NCBI RefSeq assembly: GCF_047308265.1
Contig: NZ_JBKQWY010000007.1
Span: 275,392-339,391 of the forward strand
DNA: 64,000 nt
Direction of reading: 5' to 3'
From: Maricaulis sp047308265
Lineage (GTDB): Bacteria; Pseudomonadota; Alphaproteobacteria; Caulobacterales; Maricaulaceae
The notes beneath the pieces were generated by a model. The model searched no databases. It was not told where the DNA came from and saw nothing but the letters and a program-made list of their open reading frames with translations. The translations under genes were made by a program, and so were the position numbers. Shown here piece by piece: positions 15,905-25,549 of the stretch; the first letter of the stretch is position 1, and each line of letters begins with the position of its first letter.

Positions 15905-18900
15905 TCACTCTGCGGCGACAAGCTGTTCAGCGTCGGAAAGGTTGACCGACACAAGCTGGGAAACACCCCGTTCGGCCATGGTGACTCCGTAGAGTCGGTC
16001 CATGCGCGACATCGTCAGGGCGTTGTGCGTAATGACCAGAAAACGGGTCTGCGTCATCTGCTTCATACGCTCCAGCATGCGGCAATAGCGGTCGACATTG
16101 GCATCGTCCAGGGGTGCGTCCACCTCGTCCAGAACACACACGGGCGCCGGGTTTGCCAGGAAGACCGCGAAAATAAGGGCTGAGGCCGTGAGCGCCTGTT
16201 CGCCGCCGGACATCAAGGTCATCTTGTCCATCTTCTTGCCGGGAGGGCAGGCGAAGATCTCCAGCCCGGCTTCCAACGGGTCGTCATTCTCCGTCAGCCG
16301 CAATTCCGCCTGTCCACCTTCGAACAGGGTGGAGAACAGGGTGCGGAAATGACCGTCCACGACATCAAAGGCGGCGAGAAGCCGCGTCCGGCCTTCCCGT
16401 GACAGGGTCTCGACCGCCTTGCGCAGCTTGTCGATGGCAGCGATTAGGTCATCGCGTTCCTTGATCATCTCATCACGTTTGGAGGCCAGTTCCTCGGCTT
16501 CCTCATCTGCGCGCAGATTGACGGCGCCCAGGCGTTCACGGGAACGGCGGGCTTCGTCCAGGCGACGCTCCAGCTCGGCCAGAGACAGCGAATCAAGATC
16601 CGCATCCTTGATAATGTGGGCCAGGGCGCCCGGCGCTTCTCCCGTGGCATCCTGAAGCCGGGCGGTGGTGTCTGCCAGTCGGTCGCGTGCACCGGACAAA
16701 CGCGCCTCGGCGGCAGCGCGACCTTCCCGAGCGGCCGATGCGGCGGTTTCAGCCTGACGGGCGGCCGTGTCGGCGGCTTTGACCTGGTCTTCAGTCGAGC
16801 GGGCGGCATCGCGGGCTTCCTGGGCCTTGGCCTCGGCCAGTTTGAGGGTCTGTGCGATCTCGTCGAGGGCGGTTTCAAGCTGGTCGGGTTTGCTACGGGC
16901 ATCCGCGAGGCGCGCCAGGGTCTTGTCGCGCTGGACGTCCATATCCGCGATGCGTGATTCGGCCGCTTTGAGACGCATGGACCATTCAGAATGCTCTCCT
17001 TGAAGCTGTTTGCGTCTTTGCTGGCGGATCTGGACCTCCCGGCGCACAGCCTCCAGTGCCGCGCGCGCATCGGCTGCGGACAGCCGGGCTGTCTCCGCCT
17101 CGGCGCGCGCCTTGTTCAGTGCTTCGACCTTGGTGTCAGCGGGGGGCAGGGCAGCCTGTTCGGCTTCTGCCGTCTCGATCTCCCGGTCCAGGCTGGCGGC
17201 TTCATCGACCAGGCGTTCGACACCTTCAGACAGGGCGACCAGACGCGCCTGGTGTTGGGCGGTCTGGGTTTTCAGATTGGCTTCAGCCTGAACCGCCTGA
17301 CGCAGGGCCTGTTCCGCAGGGGCCACAGCTTGGCGCGCCTGGCTCTCCAGGGACCGGGCCTCGGACTGCTCGGCCAGGGCGTTTTCGGCCACGGTTCGAG
17401 CCTGATCACAACCGGGCCGCAGCGCCTCGACATCATTGACCAGGGCTTCGCGCCGATTGCGTTGTTCCAGCACGGCAACCGATGCGGAAGGCGCGCCCGC
17501 TTTGACGGTCAGGCCGTCCCAGCGCCACAGATCACCCTCGCGAGTAACGAGACGCTGGCCGGGTTTGAGCTGGCGACGGGCGGTATGGGCCTGTTCGGGC
17601 TTGATCACGCCAATGGATCGCAACCGGGCTTTCAGGGCGGGCGGTGCGTCCACATGATCCGACAGGGGAACGCAGCCCCCCGGCAATTGTTCGAGACGAA
17701 TGGAGGTTTCCTGCCAATAGCGCGGCTCATCCGCATCAAGCGAGGCCTGTAGATCTTCACCCAGTGCGGCTGCGAGGGCGTGTTCATAACCCGGGCGAGC
17801 GCGAACCTGGTCGATGGCCGGATGTACGGTTTCATCCAGGGTGGCCGAGAGCACCTTGTCGAGTGCACTGATTTCCTGATCGAGCTCGGCCACCGCCCGC
17901 ATCTGCTCGTCACGCGCCGCGAGCCGGGTCTGAGCTGTGTCATCGGCCTGCTGCCGGGCCTGTTCGGCACGGTCCAGTGTGGCACGCGCTGTTTCCGAGC
18001 GGGTCTCCGCTATCTCGACCGCCTCACGTGCCGCTGCCAGATCGCTGTCCCGGCCTTGCTCGGTCAAACGGGCCAATTCATCACGGGCGCGCTGGATCTG
18101 TCGCTGCATGTCATCGCGTCGGCGGTGGAGGCTGGCGACGGCCTTGGCCGCGCTCTCCAGTGCCGCCTTGTGCTCGGCCAGCTCGGATGCCCGGGTATCG
18201 AGCACGGCATCGCGCTGTTTGCGGCGTTCCTCTGCATCACGCGAGGCGGCGTCTGCTGCGGCCTGACTACGCTCCTGGGCAGCATCGTCCTGGCTCAAAA
18301 TCTCGAGTTCGCTTGTGGCGCGTTGCCGGGCCTGATCGGCATCGGCGGCGATCTGCTGTTCGCGTTCCGCACTCTTGGCCAACTCATCCAGGCGCATTTC
18401 CATGGCGCGAATGGCCCGCTTGATATCGGCGGCGTCGCGCTCGATCTGGTCGCGTTCCCGCTCGACCCGGCGCAGGGCCGCTTCGGCTTCGGCCTCCGCC
18501 TCGCGCAAGGGATCGCGCAGGGCCGAGGCGATTTCAGCCTGGGTCCGCAGCTCGGCCGCCTGACGAATGGCGTCCTCGGCGGCCTGGCGCTTGTCGGCAA
18601 GTTCGGCCTCGGCCTCTTCAGCCTGGGACGATGCTTCGCGCCAGCGATTGAGCCAAAGCGCCGCTTCCAGTGTTCGGATGGATGACGACAGCTTGCGATA
18701 GCGTGAGGCCTGGCGCGCCTGTCTTTGCAGGGCGCCATGACGGGCATCTGTTTCGTCAATCACCTCCTGGAGGCGATCGAGATTGGCTTCTGCGCCTTTC
18801 AGCCGCAATTCGGCTTCGTGGCGTCGGGCACGCAGACCGGCAACGCCGGCCGCTTCTTCCAGCACCCGACGGCGGTTTTCCGGCTTAGCGGCGATGAGTT

Positions 18901-19351
18901 CGGAGATCTGACCCTGACGTACCAGCGCAGGCGAATTGGCCCCGGTTCCGGCATCCGCAAACAGGAGCTGAACGTCTTTCGCGCGGACTTCCTCGCCATT
19001 AATCTTGTAGGTCGAGCCGATACCACGCCCGATCCGGCGGGAGATGTCCAGCGCGGCCGCCTCGTTGAACTGGGGCGGGGCCAGCTTGTCTTCATTGTCG
19101 ATGGTCAACACAACTTCGGCCCGATCGCGCGCCGGGCGTGCATCGGTTCCTGCGAAGATCACGTCTTCCATGCCTGAGCCGCGCAGGGATTTGGCCGAGG
19201 TGGCCCCCATCACCCAGCGCAGGGCTTCAAGAAGATTCGACTTGCCGCACCCGTTTGGACCGATCACGCCGGTCAGTCCGGGATCAATCCTCAACTCCGT
19301 CGGGTCGACGAAGGATTTGAATCCGGCCAGCCGCAGCTGGGTAAACTTCAC
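15905..19351 (-). CDS. smc: Chromosome segregation protein SMC
   Basis: SMC ATPase that, with ScpA and ScpB, loads on DNA and keeps chromosome arms aligned. The 1148-residue protein has the Walker A motif GPNGCGKSN at the N-terminus, two very long coiled-coil stretches rich in A, E, R and Q flanking a central hinge (about residues 510-660), and a C-terminal head with the LMSGGEQALTASAL signature and Walker B VCVLDEVDAPLDD. I start at GTG 19351 (VKFTQLRLAGFKSF), where homologues begin and GGAG is placed upstream; an ATG seven codons earlier (19372) is the alternative. Transcribed after the dsbA pair. Confidence 0.98.
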   Translation of the reverse strand: MKFTQLRLAGFKSFVDPTELRIDPGLTGVIGPNGCGKSNLLEALRWVMGATSAKSLRGSGMEDVIFAGTDARPARDRAEVVLTIDNEDKLAPPQFNEAAALDISRRIGRGIGSTYKINGEEVRAKDVQLLFADAGTGANSPALVRQGQISELIAAKPENRRRVLEEAAGVAGLRARRHEAELRLKGAEANLDRLQEVIDETDARHGALQRQARQASRYRKLSSSIRTLEAALWLNRWREASSQAEEAEAELADKRQAAEDAIRQAAELRTQAEIASALRDPLREAEAEAEAALRRVERERDQIERDAADIKRAIRAMEMRLDELAKSAEREQQIAADADQARQRATSELEILSQDDAAQERSQAAADAASRDAEERRKQRDAVLDTRASELAEHKAALESAAKAVASLHRRRDDMQRQIQRARDELARLTEQGRDSDLAAAREAVEIAETRSETARATLDRAEQARQQADDTAQTRLAARDEQMRAVAELDQEISALDKVLSATLDETVHPAIDQVRARPGYEHALAAALGEDLQASLDADEPRYWQETSIRLEQLPGGCVPLSDHVDAPPALKARLRSIGVIKPEQAHTARRQLKPGQRLVTREGDLWRWDGLTVKAGAPSASVAVLEQRNRREALVNDVEALRPGCDQARTVAENALAEQSEARSLESQARQAVAPAEQALRQAVQAEANLKTQTAQHQARLVALSEGVERLVDEAASLDREIETAEAEQAALPPADTKVEALNKARAEAETARLSAADARAALEAVRREVQIRQQRRKQLQGEHSEWSMRLKAAESRIADMDVQRDKTLARLADARSKPDQLETALDEIAQTLKLAEAKAQEARDAARSTEDQVKAADTAARQAETAASAAREGRAAAEARLSGARDRLADTTARLQDATGEAPGALAHIIKDADLDSLSLAELERRLDEARRSRERLGAVNLRADEEAEELASKRDEMIKERDDLIAAIDKLRKAVETLSREGRTRLLAAFDVVDGHFRTLFSTLFEGGQAELRLTENDDPLEAGLEIFACPPGKKMDKMTLMSGGEQALTASALIFAVFLANPAPVCVLDEVDAPLDDANVDRYCRMLERMKQMTQTRFLVITHNALTMSRMDRLYGVTMAERGVSQLVSVNLSDAEQLVAAE

Positions 19352-19452
19352 TCCATCTCCATTCCACCGCAACAGGACCAGGCGGCCTGAATGCCGCCCT
19401 CAGGCGGGCATCCTAAACCTGTGCACCGTTGTCCGCCCGTCATCATATATCG

Positions 19453-19478
19453 CCGTTACGTCTAGCCGTTACATCTAG
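19453..19478. repeat. Two tandem 13-bp copies, CCGTTACRTCTAG
   Basis: CCGTTACGTCTAG (19453-19465) is followed directly by CCGTTACATCTAG (19466-19478), one mismatch in 13. It lies about 100 bases upstream of smc in a gap with no gene, so it could be a protein-binding site in the smc promoter region. The rest of 19352-19631 shows nothing recognisable. Confidence 0.7.
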
Positions 19479-19634
19479 GCGTGAATCGAGCCCGTTTGAT
19501 GGCGGGTTTGAGGTTTGGTCCCACCACACATGGTGGGTGTGTGCCTCTGTGTCGCTAGATGTTGTGCCAATTGAAACGGAGAATCAATCCTTCTTCAAAC
19601 GGATGCGGTCGAATCTGCACGGTGCCTGTTGAAA

Positions 19635-19656
19635 AGCCCGCACCAGAGTGCGGGCC
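19635..19656 (-). terminator. Rho-independent terminator after the dsbA pair
   Basis: On the minus strand an 8-bp perfect stem GCCCGCAC/GTGCGGGC (19636-19655) with a 4-base loop is followed by four T (A run 19632-19635). It lies about 45 bases past the stop at 19699 and would separate the dsbA transcript from smc. Confidence 0.88.
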
Positions 19657-19698
19657 TTGTCAGGAATCGTCGAGTGTGGAGCCGGTTTGAGCGGAGTA

Positions 19699-20511
19699 TT
19701 AGTCCGCTTCGCCCAGGAAATGATCCAGGATGCGTGAGAAGACCACAGGATCATGTCCGCCGGGCAGGGTCTCGCCACCAATCAGCAGGGGCTCACCACC
19801 CCAGGAATAGACGCGTGTACCATCGACCGCCATCGTGCTGAGGATCTTGCCATTGACCAGGAAGGATGGCGTGCCGGGAACCTCTACAAGCGCGGCATCG
19901 CGATTGCGATCATCCAGGCCCTGCATCTGCGACGGATCGCTCATACAGGCTTGAAGGTCTTCGGGAGACAGCATGACCGTGCCAGCGATCGTCTCGTAAT
20001 ACAGGCGCAGATCGCCCTCCTGTTCGATCGTGTCAAACAGCGCCTGTTGCTCGGAAAAGAGCAGATCCGCGGCAAGGAAATAGCGATCGTCGGCGGCACA
20101 ATCGGCCAGAATAATCGAGATGGCCGACAATTGGGCCGGGGCCGTCATGATCGGTCGCAGTACAAAGCGGACCTTTCCGGTCTCGATATAGTTCCGGTTC
20201 AGCGTATCCCACACCTCGTGGTGGAAGCTGCCGCAGTGAGGGCAGGTGAACGAGGCGTACTCGATCAGCAAAAGCGGTGCGTCTTCAGAACCGGTAACGT
20301 GGTCATTGGCATACACGGTATAGGCCGCATCCAGCCGCTCCTGGTGCGGCACCGCCATGGCAGCTTCGAACGCGGCCTGTGCTGCAGCCTGTTCAGCCGT
20401 CTGCTCGGGCGTGTTCTGTTGCGCCGGGGCGATCGGGGCAAGACAGATGGCCAGCAGACCCGCCAGCATCAGCCCTGTCCATGAAGTCGGAAAAACGCTC
20501 GTTGAGGACAT
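19699..20511 (-). CDS. DsbA-family thioredoxin-fold protein
   Basis: This 270-residue exported protein has a signal sequence (cleavage likely after APAQ near residue 30), a charged alanine-rich spacer, and a DSBA/thioredoxin-4 fold: APLLLIEYASFTCPHCGSFH with the redox pair CPHC near residue 90 and the cis-proline in EVPGTPSFLVNGK near 220. It most likely oxidises or isomerises periplasmic thiols. Its ATG overlaps the TAA of the upstream paralogue (TAATG), so the two are translationally coupled. Confidence 0.92.
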   Translation of the reverse strand: MSSTSVFPTSWTGLMLAGLLAICLAPIAPAQQNTPEQTAEQAAAQAAFEAAMAVPHQERLDAAYTVYANDHVTGSEDAPLLLIEYASFTCPHCGSFHHEVWDTLNRNYIETGKVRFVLRPIMTAPAQLSAISIILADCAADDRYFLAADLLFSEQQALFDTIEQEGDLRLYYETIAGTVMLSPEDLQACMSDPSQMQGLDDRNRDAALVEVPGTPSFLVNGKILSTMAVDGTRVYSWGGEPLLIGGETLPGGHDPVVFSRILDHFLGEAD

Positions 20512-21257
20512 TATTCTGCAGCGCCTTGTGTGTCCGCGATCTGGGCCAGGAGGTGGTCAAAGATGCGGGCATAGGTCTCTGGACGCGTGTCAGCCGGAAC
20601 AGATTCGCCGTCAACCAGGATCTGGTTCTCACCCAGGAAATAGGTCTGGCTGGTCTCACCGGGCGCTACACGGGCATCGAGGTGAAAGCCGTTGATGATG
20701 AAGTAAGGCGTGGCGTTCACACCGTCTGCGGACGCCTGCTCGCTACGTTCGATAATGGCGGCCTGAATGTCTTCATTGGCCAGGCAGGCTTCGAAGTCGG
20801 CCTCGCTCATACCCATGGTCCGGGCAATGGTCAGGTATTGATTGCGTGCGCCACCAGGTTGGGAGGCGGCCCGGAAAATGGCGTTCTGCTGCTGGAACAG
20901 CAGTTCGATCATGTCGAAATAGCGGTCATCCTGGACACAATTGGCAAGGGCGAAGCCGGCGACGGCGAATTGCGGCTGCCCGGTCAGCATTTCGCGGAAG
21001 ACGAACCGGACCTGTCCGGTCTCGATATAGTTTTCCTCGATGTCTTTGAAAGCATTGTTGTGGAAGGTCGCGCAATGCGGACAGGCGACGGAGGAATACT
21101 CGATCACCGTGAGCGGTGCATCCGGATTGCCCAGGGCGCGGTCATTGGCGCGCTCAAAAGCACTCTGGCCAGAAGGCCCCGATCCGCCTCCACAGGCAGC
21201 CAGAACAAGGCTGGAAGACAGTGCAGCAAGGGTGAGCAGGCGGCGCGTCAGCGTCAT
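20511..21257 (-). CDS. DsbA-family lipoprotein (thioredoxin fold)
   Basis: A paralogue of the next gene, 248 residues, with a lipoprotein signal ending in SLVLAAC (lipobox LAAC, cysteine about residue 21). The DSBA fold shows TVIEYSSVACPHCATFH with the CPHC pair, and the cis-proline in GVNATPYFIINGFHL. Starting at the ATG at 21257 gives a normal basic n-region (MTLTRRLL); five codons further up, 21272, is also possible. The lipid anchor would hold it at the membrane whereas its partner is soluble. The order DUF721-dsbA-dsbA-smc is common in Caulobacterales. Confidence 0.92.
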   Translation of the reverse strand: MTLTRRLLTLAALSSSLVLAACGGGSGPSGQSAFERANDRALGNPDAPLTVIEYSSVACPHCATFHNNAFKDIEENYIETGQVRFVFREMLTGQPQFAVAGFALANCVQDDRYFDMIELLFQQQNAIFRAASQPGGARNQYLTIARTMGMSEADFEACLANEDIQAAIIERSEQASADGVNATPYFIINGFHLDARVAPGETSQTYFLGENQILVDGESVPADTRPETYARIFDHLLAQIADTQGAAE

Positions 21258-21322
21258 GTCGAAATTCCCCAATCAAAATGGCCCGGCTTCCGGCATACAT
21301 ACAACCGGAAAGGGGGCAGGTA

Positions 21323-21853
21323 TTACTCTTCGCCCCGCGCTTTCACAGCTTTGTCGAAGCGGGTCAAGGCCGACAATAGCCGGGATTGGGCATCGAGTGC
21401 CACGGGCTCGCTGTTTTGTGAGCGAGGTTGCACGGGTGTTATCTTTTGTCGGGCAGGATCAGACGGCGCGGCCAGCTGCCCCTGCACAACCCGAATTCGG
21501 GTCGGGGCTTGTCGACCGGAAAACTGTCGGACACGCTCTAAGATTCGCCGGGCCTCGGCCTGGATCACGGCATTCGCAGATCCGCGCGCCCGGATCACTA
21601 GGACCGAGTGCCCTTGCTGGCGCACCAGCGCGTCCGGCGTGCTCCAGCGCGCTATGCCTTCACCCACAATTTCAGGCCAGCGCTCCTTGAGCTGATCAAG
21701 GCCAGGGCCAAATTGTCGTGTAAAGGGACGCAAGACCTTGCTGGCCGCCGAAGCGACCGAGGGCACGGGACGAATGGCGGCCCGGCCTCGTCGCTCACCG
21801 ATGAAGCGGCTGGCAATCTGTTCCTTGCTTGACGGCGTGTGTTTGCGGCGCAT
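21323..21853 (-). CDS. DUF721 (DciA-type) protein
   Basis: This 176-residue basic protein carries the DUF721 domain in its first half: LKERWPEIVGEGIARWSTPDAL then LVIRARGSANAVIQAEARRILERV (read in pieces), followed by a disordered proline/glutamine-rich tail. In bacteria lacking DnaC/DnaI, DUF721 proteins such as DciA load the replicative helicase; whether this one does so is inferred from the family. The ATG at 21853 is used; a TTG nine codons upstream (21880) is the alternative. It is divergent from mutY across about 47 bases. Confidence 0.88.
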   Translation of the reverse strand: MRRKHTPSSKEQIASRFIGERRGRAAIRPVPSVASAASKVLRPFTRQFGPGLDQLKERWPEIVGEGIARWSTPDALVRQQGHSVLVIRARGSANAVIQAEARRILERVRQFSGRQAPTRIRVVQGQLAAPSDPARQKITPVQPRSQNSEPVALDAQSRLLSALTRFDKAVKARGEE

Positions 21854-21900
21854 GTGTTGGAGTGTAGACCGCTCCCTCAAACGAGCAATATGCCGAAGAC

Positions 21901-22983
21901 ATGTCAGACGAATTCTATCCCGATTTTTTGCCCGCTCCGGAGGTGCTGCGCCGCGATCTGCTTGCCTGGTATGACCGGCAAGGCCGCGCCTTGCCCTGGC
22001 GGATAAGGCCGGAAGATGCGGCGCGCGGTGCTGTTGCTGACCCGTATGCGATCTGGCTGTCGGAAATTATGCTGCAGCAGACCACCGTACCGCATGCGAC
22101 ACCCTATTGGCTGAGCTTCCTGAAGCGCTGGCCCCGCGTGCAGGATCTGGCGGCGGCCCCCCGCGAGGATGTGCTCTCGGCCTGGGCCGGGCTGGGTTAT
22201 TACGCCCGCGCCCGCAATCTTCACGCCTGTGCGATTGAAGTCAGTGAGACTCTCGACGGCGTCTTTCCCAGCACGCTGAAGGCGCTGCAAGCCTTGCCCG
22301 GCATCGGGGAATACACGGCCAACGCCATCCGCGCTGCCGCGTTTGATGCTCCAGCGAGCGTGGTGGATGGCAATGTTGAACGTGTGATCACGCGCATGGT
22401 GCGGCTGGAGATCCCCTTGCCCGCGGCCAAGCCTACGATCCGCCGTCTGGCGGGATCCATCGCAGATCCGCAACGCTCGCGCGATTATGCCCAGGCCATC
22501 ATGGATCTGGGGGCCACGGTGTGTACGCCCAAATCCCCTACGTGTGGGGGATGCCCGTGGAGCTCGGGCTGTCAGGCCCGCAAGGCAGGGGATATGACGG
22601 CCTATCCCCGCAAAACCCCGAAGAAAGCCAAGCCTGTCAGGCGGGGGACGGCCTGGATGGTGAGCCGCGACAGCGGCGGGCAGACCCAGTTGTGGTTGAA
22701 AACCCGCCCGGATCGCGGCCTGCTCGGCGGGATGCGGGAAGTGCCCAGCACCGGATGGTCGGACGCTGAGGCTGACACACCCCAACCCTTTGACACAGAA
22801 TGGGAACCGCGTGGCGAGATCCGCCATGTGTTTACCCATTTCGAACTGAGGCTCGATGTGGTCCGGGCGCCCGCGCCCGCCGGCTGGGAGCCGGAGAGCG
22901 GCGAGTGGGTGGGTGAAGACGATCTGCGTGTGGAGGACCTGCCCAGCGTGATGCGAAAGATCGTGCGGCAGACCCGGTCCTGA
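21901..22983 (+). CDS. mutY: A/G-specific adenine glycosylase
   Basis: Removes adenine mispaired with 8-oxoguanine. The 360-residue protein shows LPWRIRPEDAARG, IMLQQTTVPH, the helix-hairpin-helix LQALPGIGEYTANAI with the catalytic D of VVDGNVERV, and the [4Fe-4S] cysteines in VCTPKSPTCGGCPWSSGC (C-x6-C-x2-C-x5-C). The C-terminal NUDIX-like domain for 8-oxoG recognition ends with RHVFTHFEL. It runs divergently from the DUF721 gene and converges on the histidine kinase gene. Confidence 0.98.
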   Translation: MSDEFYPDFLPAPEVLRRDLLAWYDRQGRALPWRIRPEDAARGAVADPYAIWLSEIMLQQTTVPHATPYWLSFLKRWPRVQDLAAAPREDVLSAWAGLGYYARARNLHACAIEVSETLDGVFPSTLKALQALPGIGEYTANAIRAAAFDAPASVVDGNVERVITRMVRLEIPLPAAKPTIRRLAGSIADPQRSRDYAQAIMDLGATVCTPKSPTCGGCPWSSGCQARKAGDMTAYPRKTPKKAKPVRRGTAWMVSRDSGGQTQLWLKTRPDRGLLGGMREVPSTGWSDAEADTPQPFDTEWEPRGEIRHVFTHFELRLDVVRAPAPAGWEPESGEWVGEDDLRVEDLPSVMRKIVRQTRS

Positions 22984-22989
22984 CCGTCA

Positions 22990-25518
22990 CTAGGATGTCG
23001 GCTCGGGTGTTGGGCTCATGACCCGGCGCATGCCCTTGAACAGGCTGATGGGTGCGAGGGGTTTGGACACATGTCCGTTCATGCCGGCCTCAAAACACGC
23101 TTTGACATCGTCCTCCGTGGCATTGGCCGTGAGCGCCAGGACCGGGATCTGGGACCAGGAGGTCTGACCCGCCCGAATGGCGCGTGTGGCCTCCAGCCCG
23201 TTCATGACGGGCATGCGGACATCCATGAGAACCAGATCGAAGCGCTCCTCCGCCAGACGGTCGAGTGCCTCCTGACCATTTTCGGCATCGGTGATCTCGC
23301 CGCCCAGGTGGGAGAGAAAGGCCGTGGCGACCTGGCGATTGATGAAATTGTCTTCCACCAGCAGGAGTTTGAGACCGCGCAGCGAGGCAAAGGCGTCGGA
23401 GGCCGCCAGTTCTGCTGGGTCATCAACCAGCTCCACCGTGTCCAGGCTGGTCGCCATGCCCGCATGAAAGCTGAGCGTGAAACACGAGCCTTCGCCGGGG
23501 GTTGTCTGAACGCTGACATCGCCCTGCATCAGCTTGGCCAGATTGCGCGTGATCGCCAGCCCCAGCCCTGTTCCCCCGAATTGCTGGGCAATACTGGCAT
23601 CGGCCTGGCTGAAGGGCTTGAACAACCGGGCCAGAACATCATCGGTGATCCCGGGGCCAGTATCGCTGACGCGGGCAGAGATCTGATAGCCGGTGGCGCT
23701 GTCCTCGCAACTGATATCCAGCCGAACCTCGCCGTGATTTGTGAATTTGACGGCGTTGGACAACAGGTTGGACAGGCACTGGCGCACGCGCAGGGCATCA
23801 ATCTGGAGGGTGCGAGGCACATCCGGATCAATGCAGACGGTAAACTCAATGCCTTTTTCGCGCGCGGCCGGAGCGAACAGCGCGTCGACATCGCCGACCA
23901 GCTGGACAAAGTCAGTCTCGCTGGGCGCCAGGGCCAGCTTGCCCGCCTCGATCTTGGACATGTCGAGAATGTCGTTGAGCAGCAGGGCGAGGGCGTTGCC
24001 GCTGCGAAAGATCATCTGTGCCTGGTTCTGTTGGGCCGGATTTTCCAGTGCTTTTTCCAGGATTTGGGCCAGACCCAGAATGCCATTGAGCGGTGTGCGC
24101 AATTCATGGCTCATATTCGCGAGGAATTCGGATTTGGACCGGTTCGCGGCCTCCAGCTGGGCTGTGCGCTGTTTCACCCGGTCTTCGAGGATATCCAGCA
24201 GCTCGGCGCTCTCCAGACGTTGGCGTTCCAGCGTGCGCGCGAGCGTGCCCAACTCGTCTTTTGACAGGAGAGCGCCGGTGATCTGCTGATTGGCAACCTC
24301 GACGTCCAGCGGGCCCTGGCCATAACGCTTGGTCAGTGCATGAAGCGGCTGAATGACCCGTCGGAAGAAAATCATGTAGATCAGGGCGCCCTGAATACCC
24401 ACACCCAACATGCCAAAGCCCAGAACCAGCAGCATGGAAGACAGGGTTTCAGCCTGCAGCACCGACCGGTCGACCAGTGTCACCAGGGACCAGTCGGGCC
24501 CGTGCAGGGTGGCAAACGCGGCAACCCACTGACTGTCAGGCGTGATGAAAATACCCTTGTCCTGCGGTTGGCGGGCAATGGCGGCCGACACGGCCTCTAG
24601 GGCGAGGTCGTTTTCCAGCTGCTCAACAAGGTCCGGCGTGGCCGGGCGCCCCAATAGGTCAAGATGGGCGATCAGTCGCCCTTCACGATCGACGATCAGA
24701 TTGAGGCCGTGGCGGGGAGGGTTGGCGAGGATTTGCGAGAAATACTCGTCCAGCTGGGCGGTCGTGCCGAACGTGCCCAGATATTGTCCGTCCCGCCAGA
24801 CAGGAGAAAAGCAGCCACTCGTCAGAACCTCTCGATCACGCACATAGATCAGGCGGGTCAGTTCGCCGCAGACGAAATCGCCATCGGGATTGTTTTGCGG
24901 GCTCACAAGATCGGCGAAGGCGGCGCGCGTCAGGTCGAAATCGGGGGAGGCATCGCGGCGATAGAACATCAACTGATCGGGCCGGTTGGCCGCGGAGATC
25001 ACCAGTTCATTGGTCGGCGTGAAAAAATAGATATTGTCGATCTGCCCTTGCAGCGCTTCGCCGGCCCGGTCGACCACGTGATAGGCTGACAATAGCAGGC
25101 GTTGGCGGTTCGTATCGGCGGGTTCCTGTGGATTGAAATAGGCGGCCACACCGTAGTGATAATCCCCCTCTTCATCGCCATAGCCGCCGAACAAGGGGTC
25201 GATACTGCGGCGTGTGCCATCCGCCCGGATCGGAAACAGGGTGTCGAACCGGGCTTCGACCTGGCGATCATTTTCAAGCAGTGGGAGACGACGCTCAAGA
25301 GACTGGCGGGCGGCTCGATGGGCGGCTTCCACACGTTCAAAGCGCAGGCTTGCCAGCTGGGAGCGTTCGGCCATGTAATCCGACAGGCCGCTGAATTGTT
25401 GCCGCTCCAGATCGCGCCAGAAGGTGAGTGAGACGAGAACACCGGCAACGGCCGACACGGTCAGCGCGGTCAACAAGATCGCTCCGAGAAAACGCGTTGC
25501 CAGTGAATGCCAGTTCAT
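22990..25518 (-). CDS. Hybrid sensor histidine kinase with receiver domain
   Basis: An 842-residue membrane kinase. Order: membrane helix (about 9-32), a large periplasmic Cache-like sensor region (33-345) containing FGTTAQLDEYFSQILANPP, a second helix (352-375), HAMP linker, dimerisation domain with the phospho-histidine in NMSHELRTPLNGI near 474, ATPase domain (N box LLSNAVKF, G1 DTGPGI, G2 GGTGLGL), and a C-terminal receiver with the aspartate in LVLMDVRMPVMNG near 768. No histidine phosphotransfer domain is seen, so phosphate probably goes on to a separate Hpt protein. It starts 31 bases after the ccrM stop on the same strand and may share its transcript. Confidence 0.95.
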   Translation of the reverse strand: MNWHSLATRFLGAILLTALTVSAVAGVLVSLTFWRDLERQQFSGLSDYMAERSQLASLRFERVEAAHRAARQSLERRLPLLENDRQVEARFDTLFPIRADGTRRSIDPLFGGYGDEEGDYHYGVAAYFNPQEPADTNRQRLLLSAYHVVDRAGEALQGQIDNIYFFTPTNELVISAANRPDQLMFYRRDASPDFDLTRAAFADLVSPQNNPDGDFVCGELTRLIYVRDREVLTSGCFSPVWRDGQYLGTFGTTAQLDEYFSQILANPPRHGLNLIVDREGRLIAHLDLLGRPATPDLVEQLENDLALEAVSAAIARQPQDKGIFITPDSQWVAAFATLHGPDWSLVTLVDRSVLQAETLSSMLLVLGFGMLGVGIQGALIYMIFFRRVIQPLHALTKRYGQGPLDVEVANQQITGALLSKDELGTLARTLERQRLESAELLDILEDRVKQRTAQLEAANRSKSEFLANMSHELRTPLNGILGLAQILEKALENPAQQNQAQMIFRSGNALALLLNDILDMSKIEAGKLALAPSETDFVQLVGDVDALFAPAAREKGIEFTVCIDPDVPRTLQIDALRVRQCLSNLLSNAVKFTNHGEVRLDISCEDSATGYQISARVSDTGPGITDDVLARLFKPFSQADASIAQQFGGTGLGLAITRNLAKLMQGDVSVQTTPGEGSCFTLSFHAGMATSLDTVELVDDPAELAASDAFASLRGLKLLLVEDNFINRQVATAFLSHLGGEITDAENGQEALDRLAEERFDLVLMDVRMPVMNGLEATRAIRAGQTSWSQIPVLALTANATEDDVKACFEAGMNGHVSKPLAPISLFKGMRRVMSPTPEPTS

Positions 25519-25549
25519 CAGCGCCCCCTCCCTTTAGGCCTGCCCTGGA

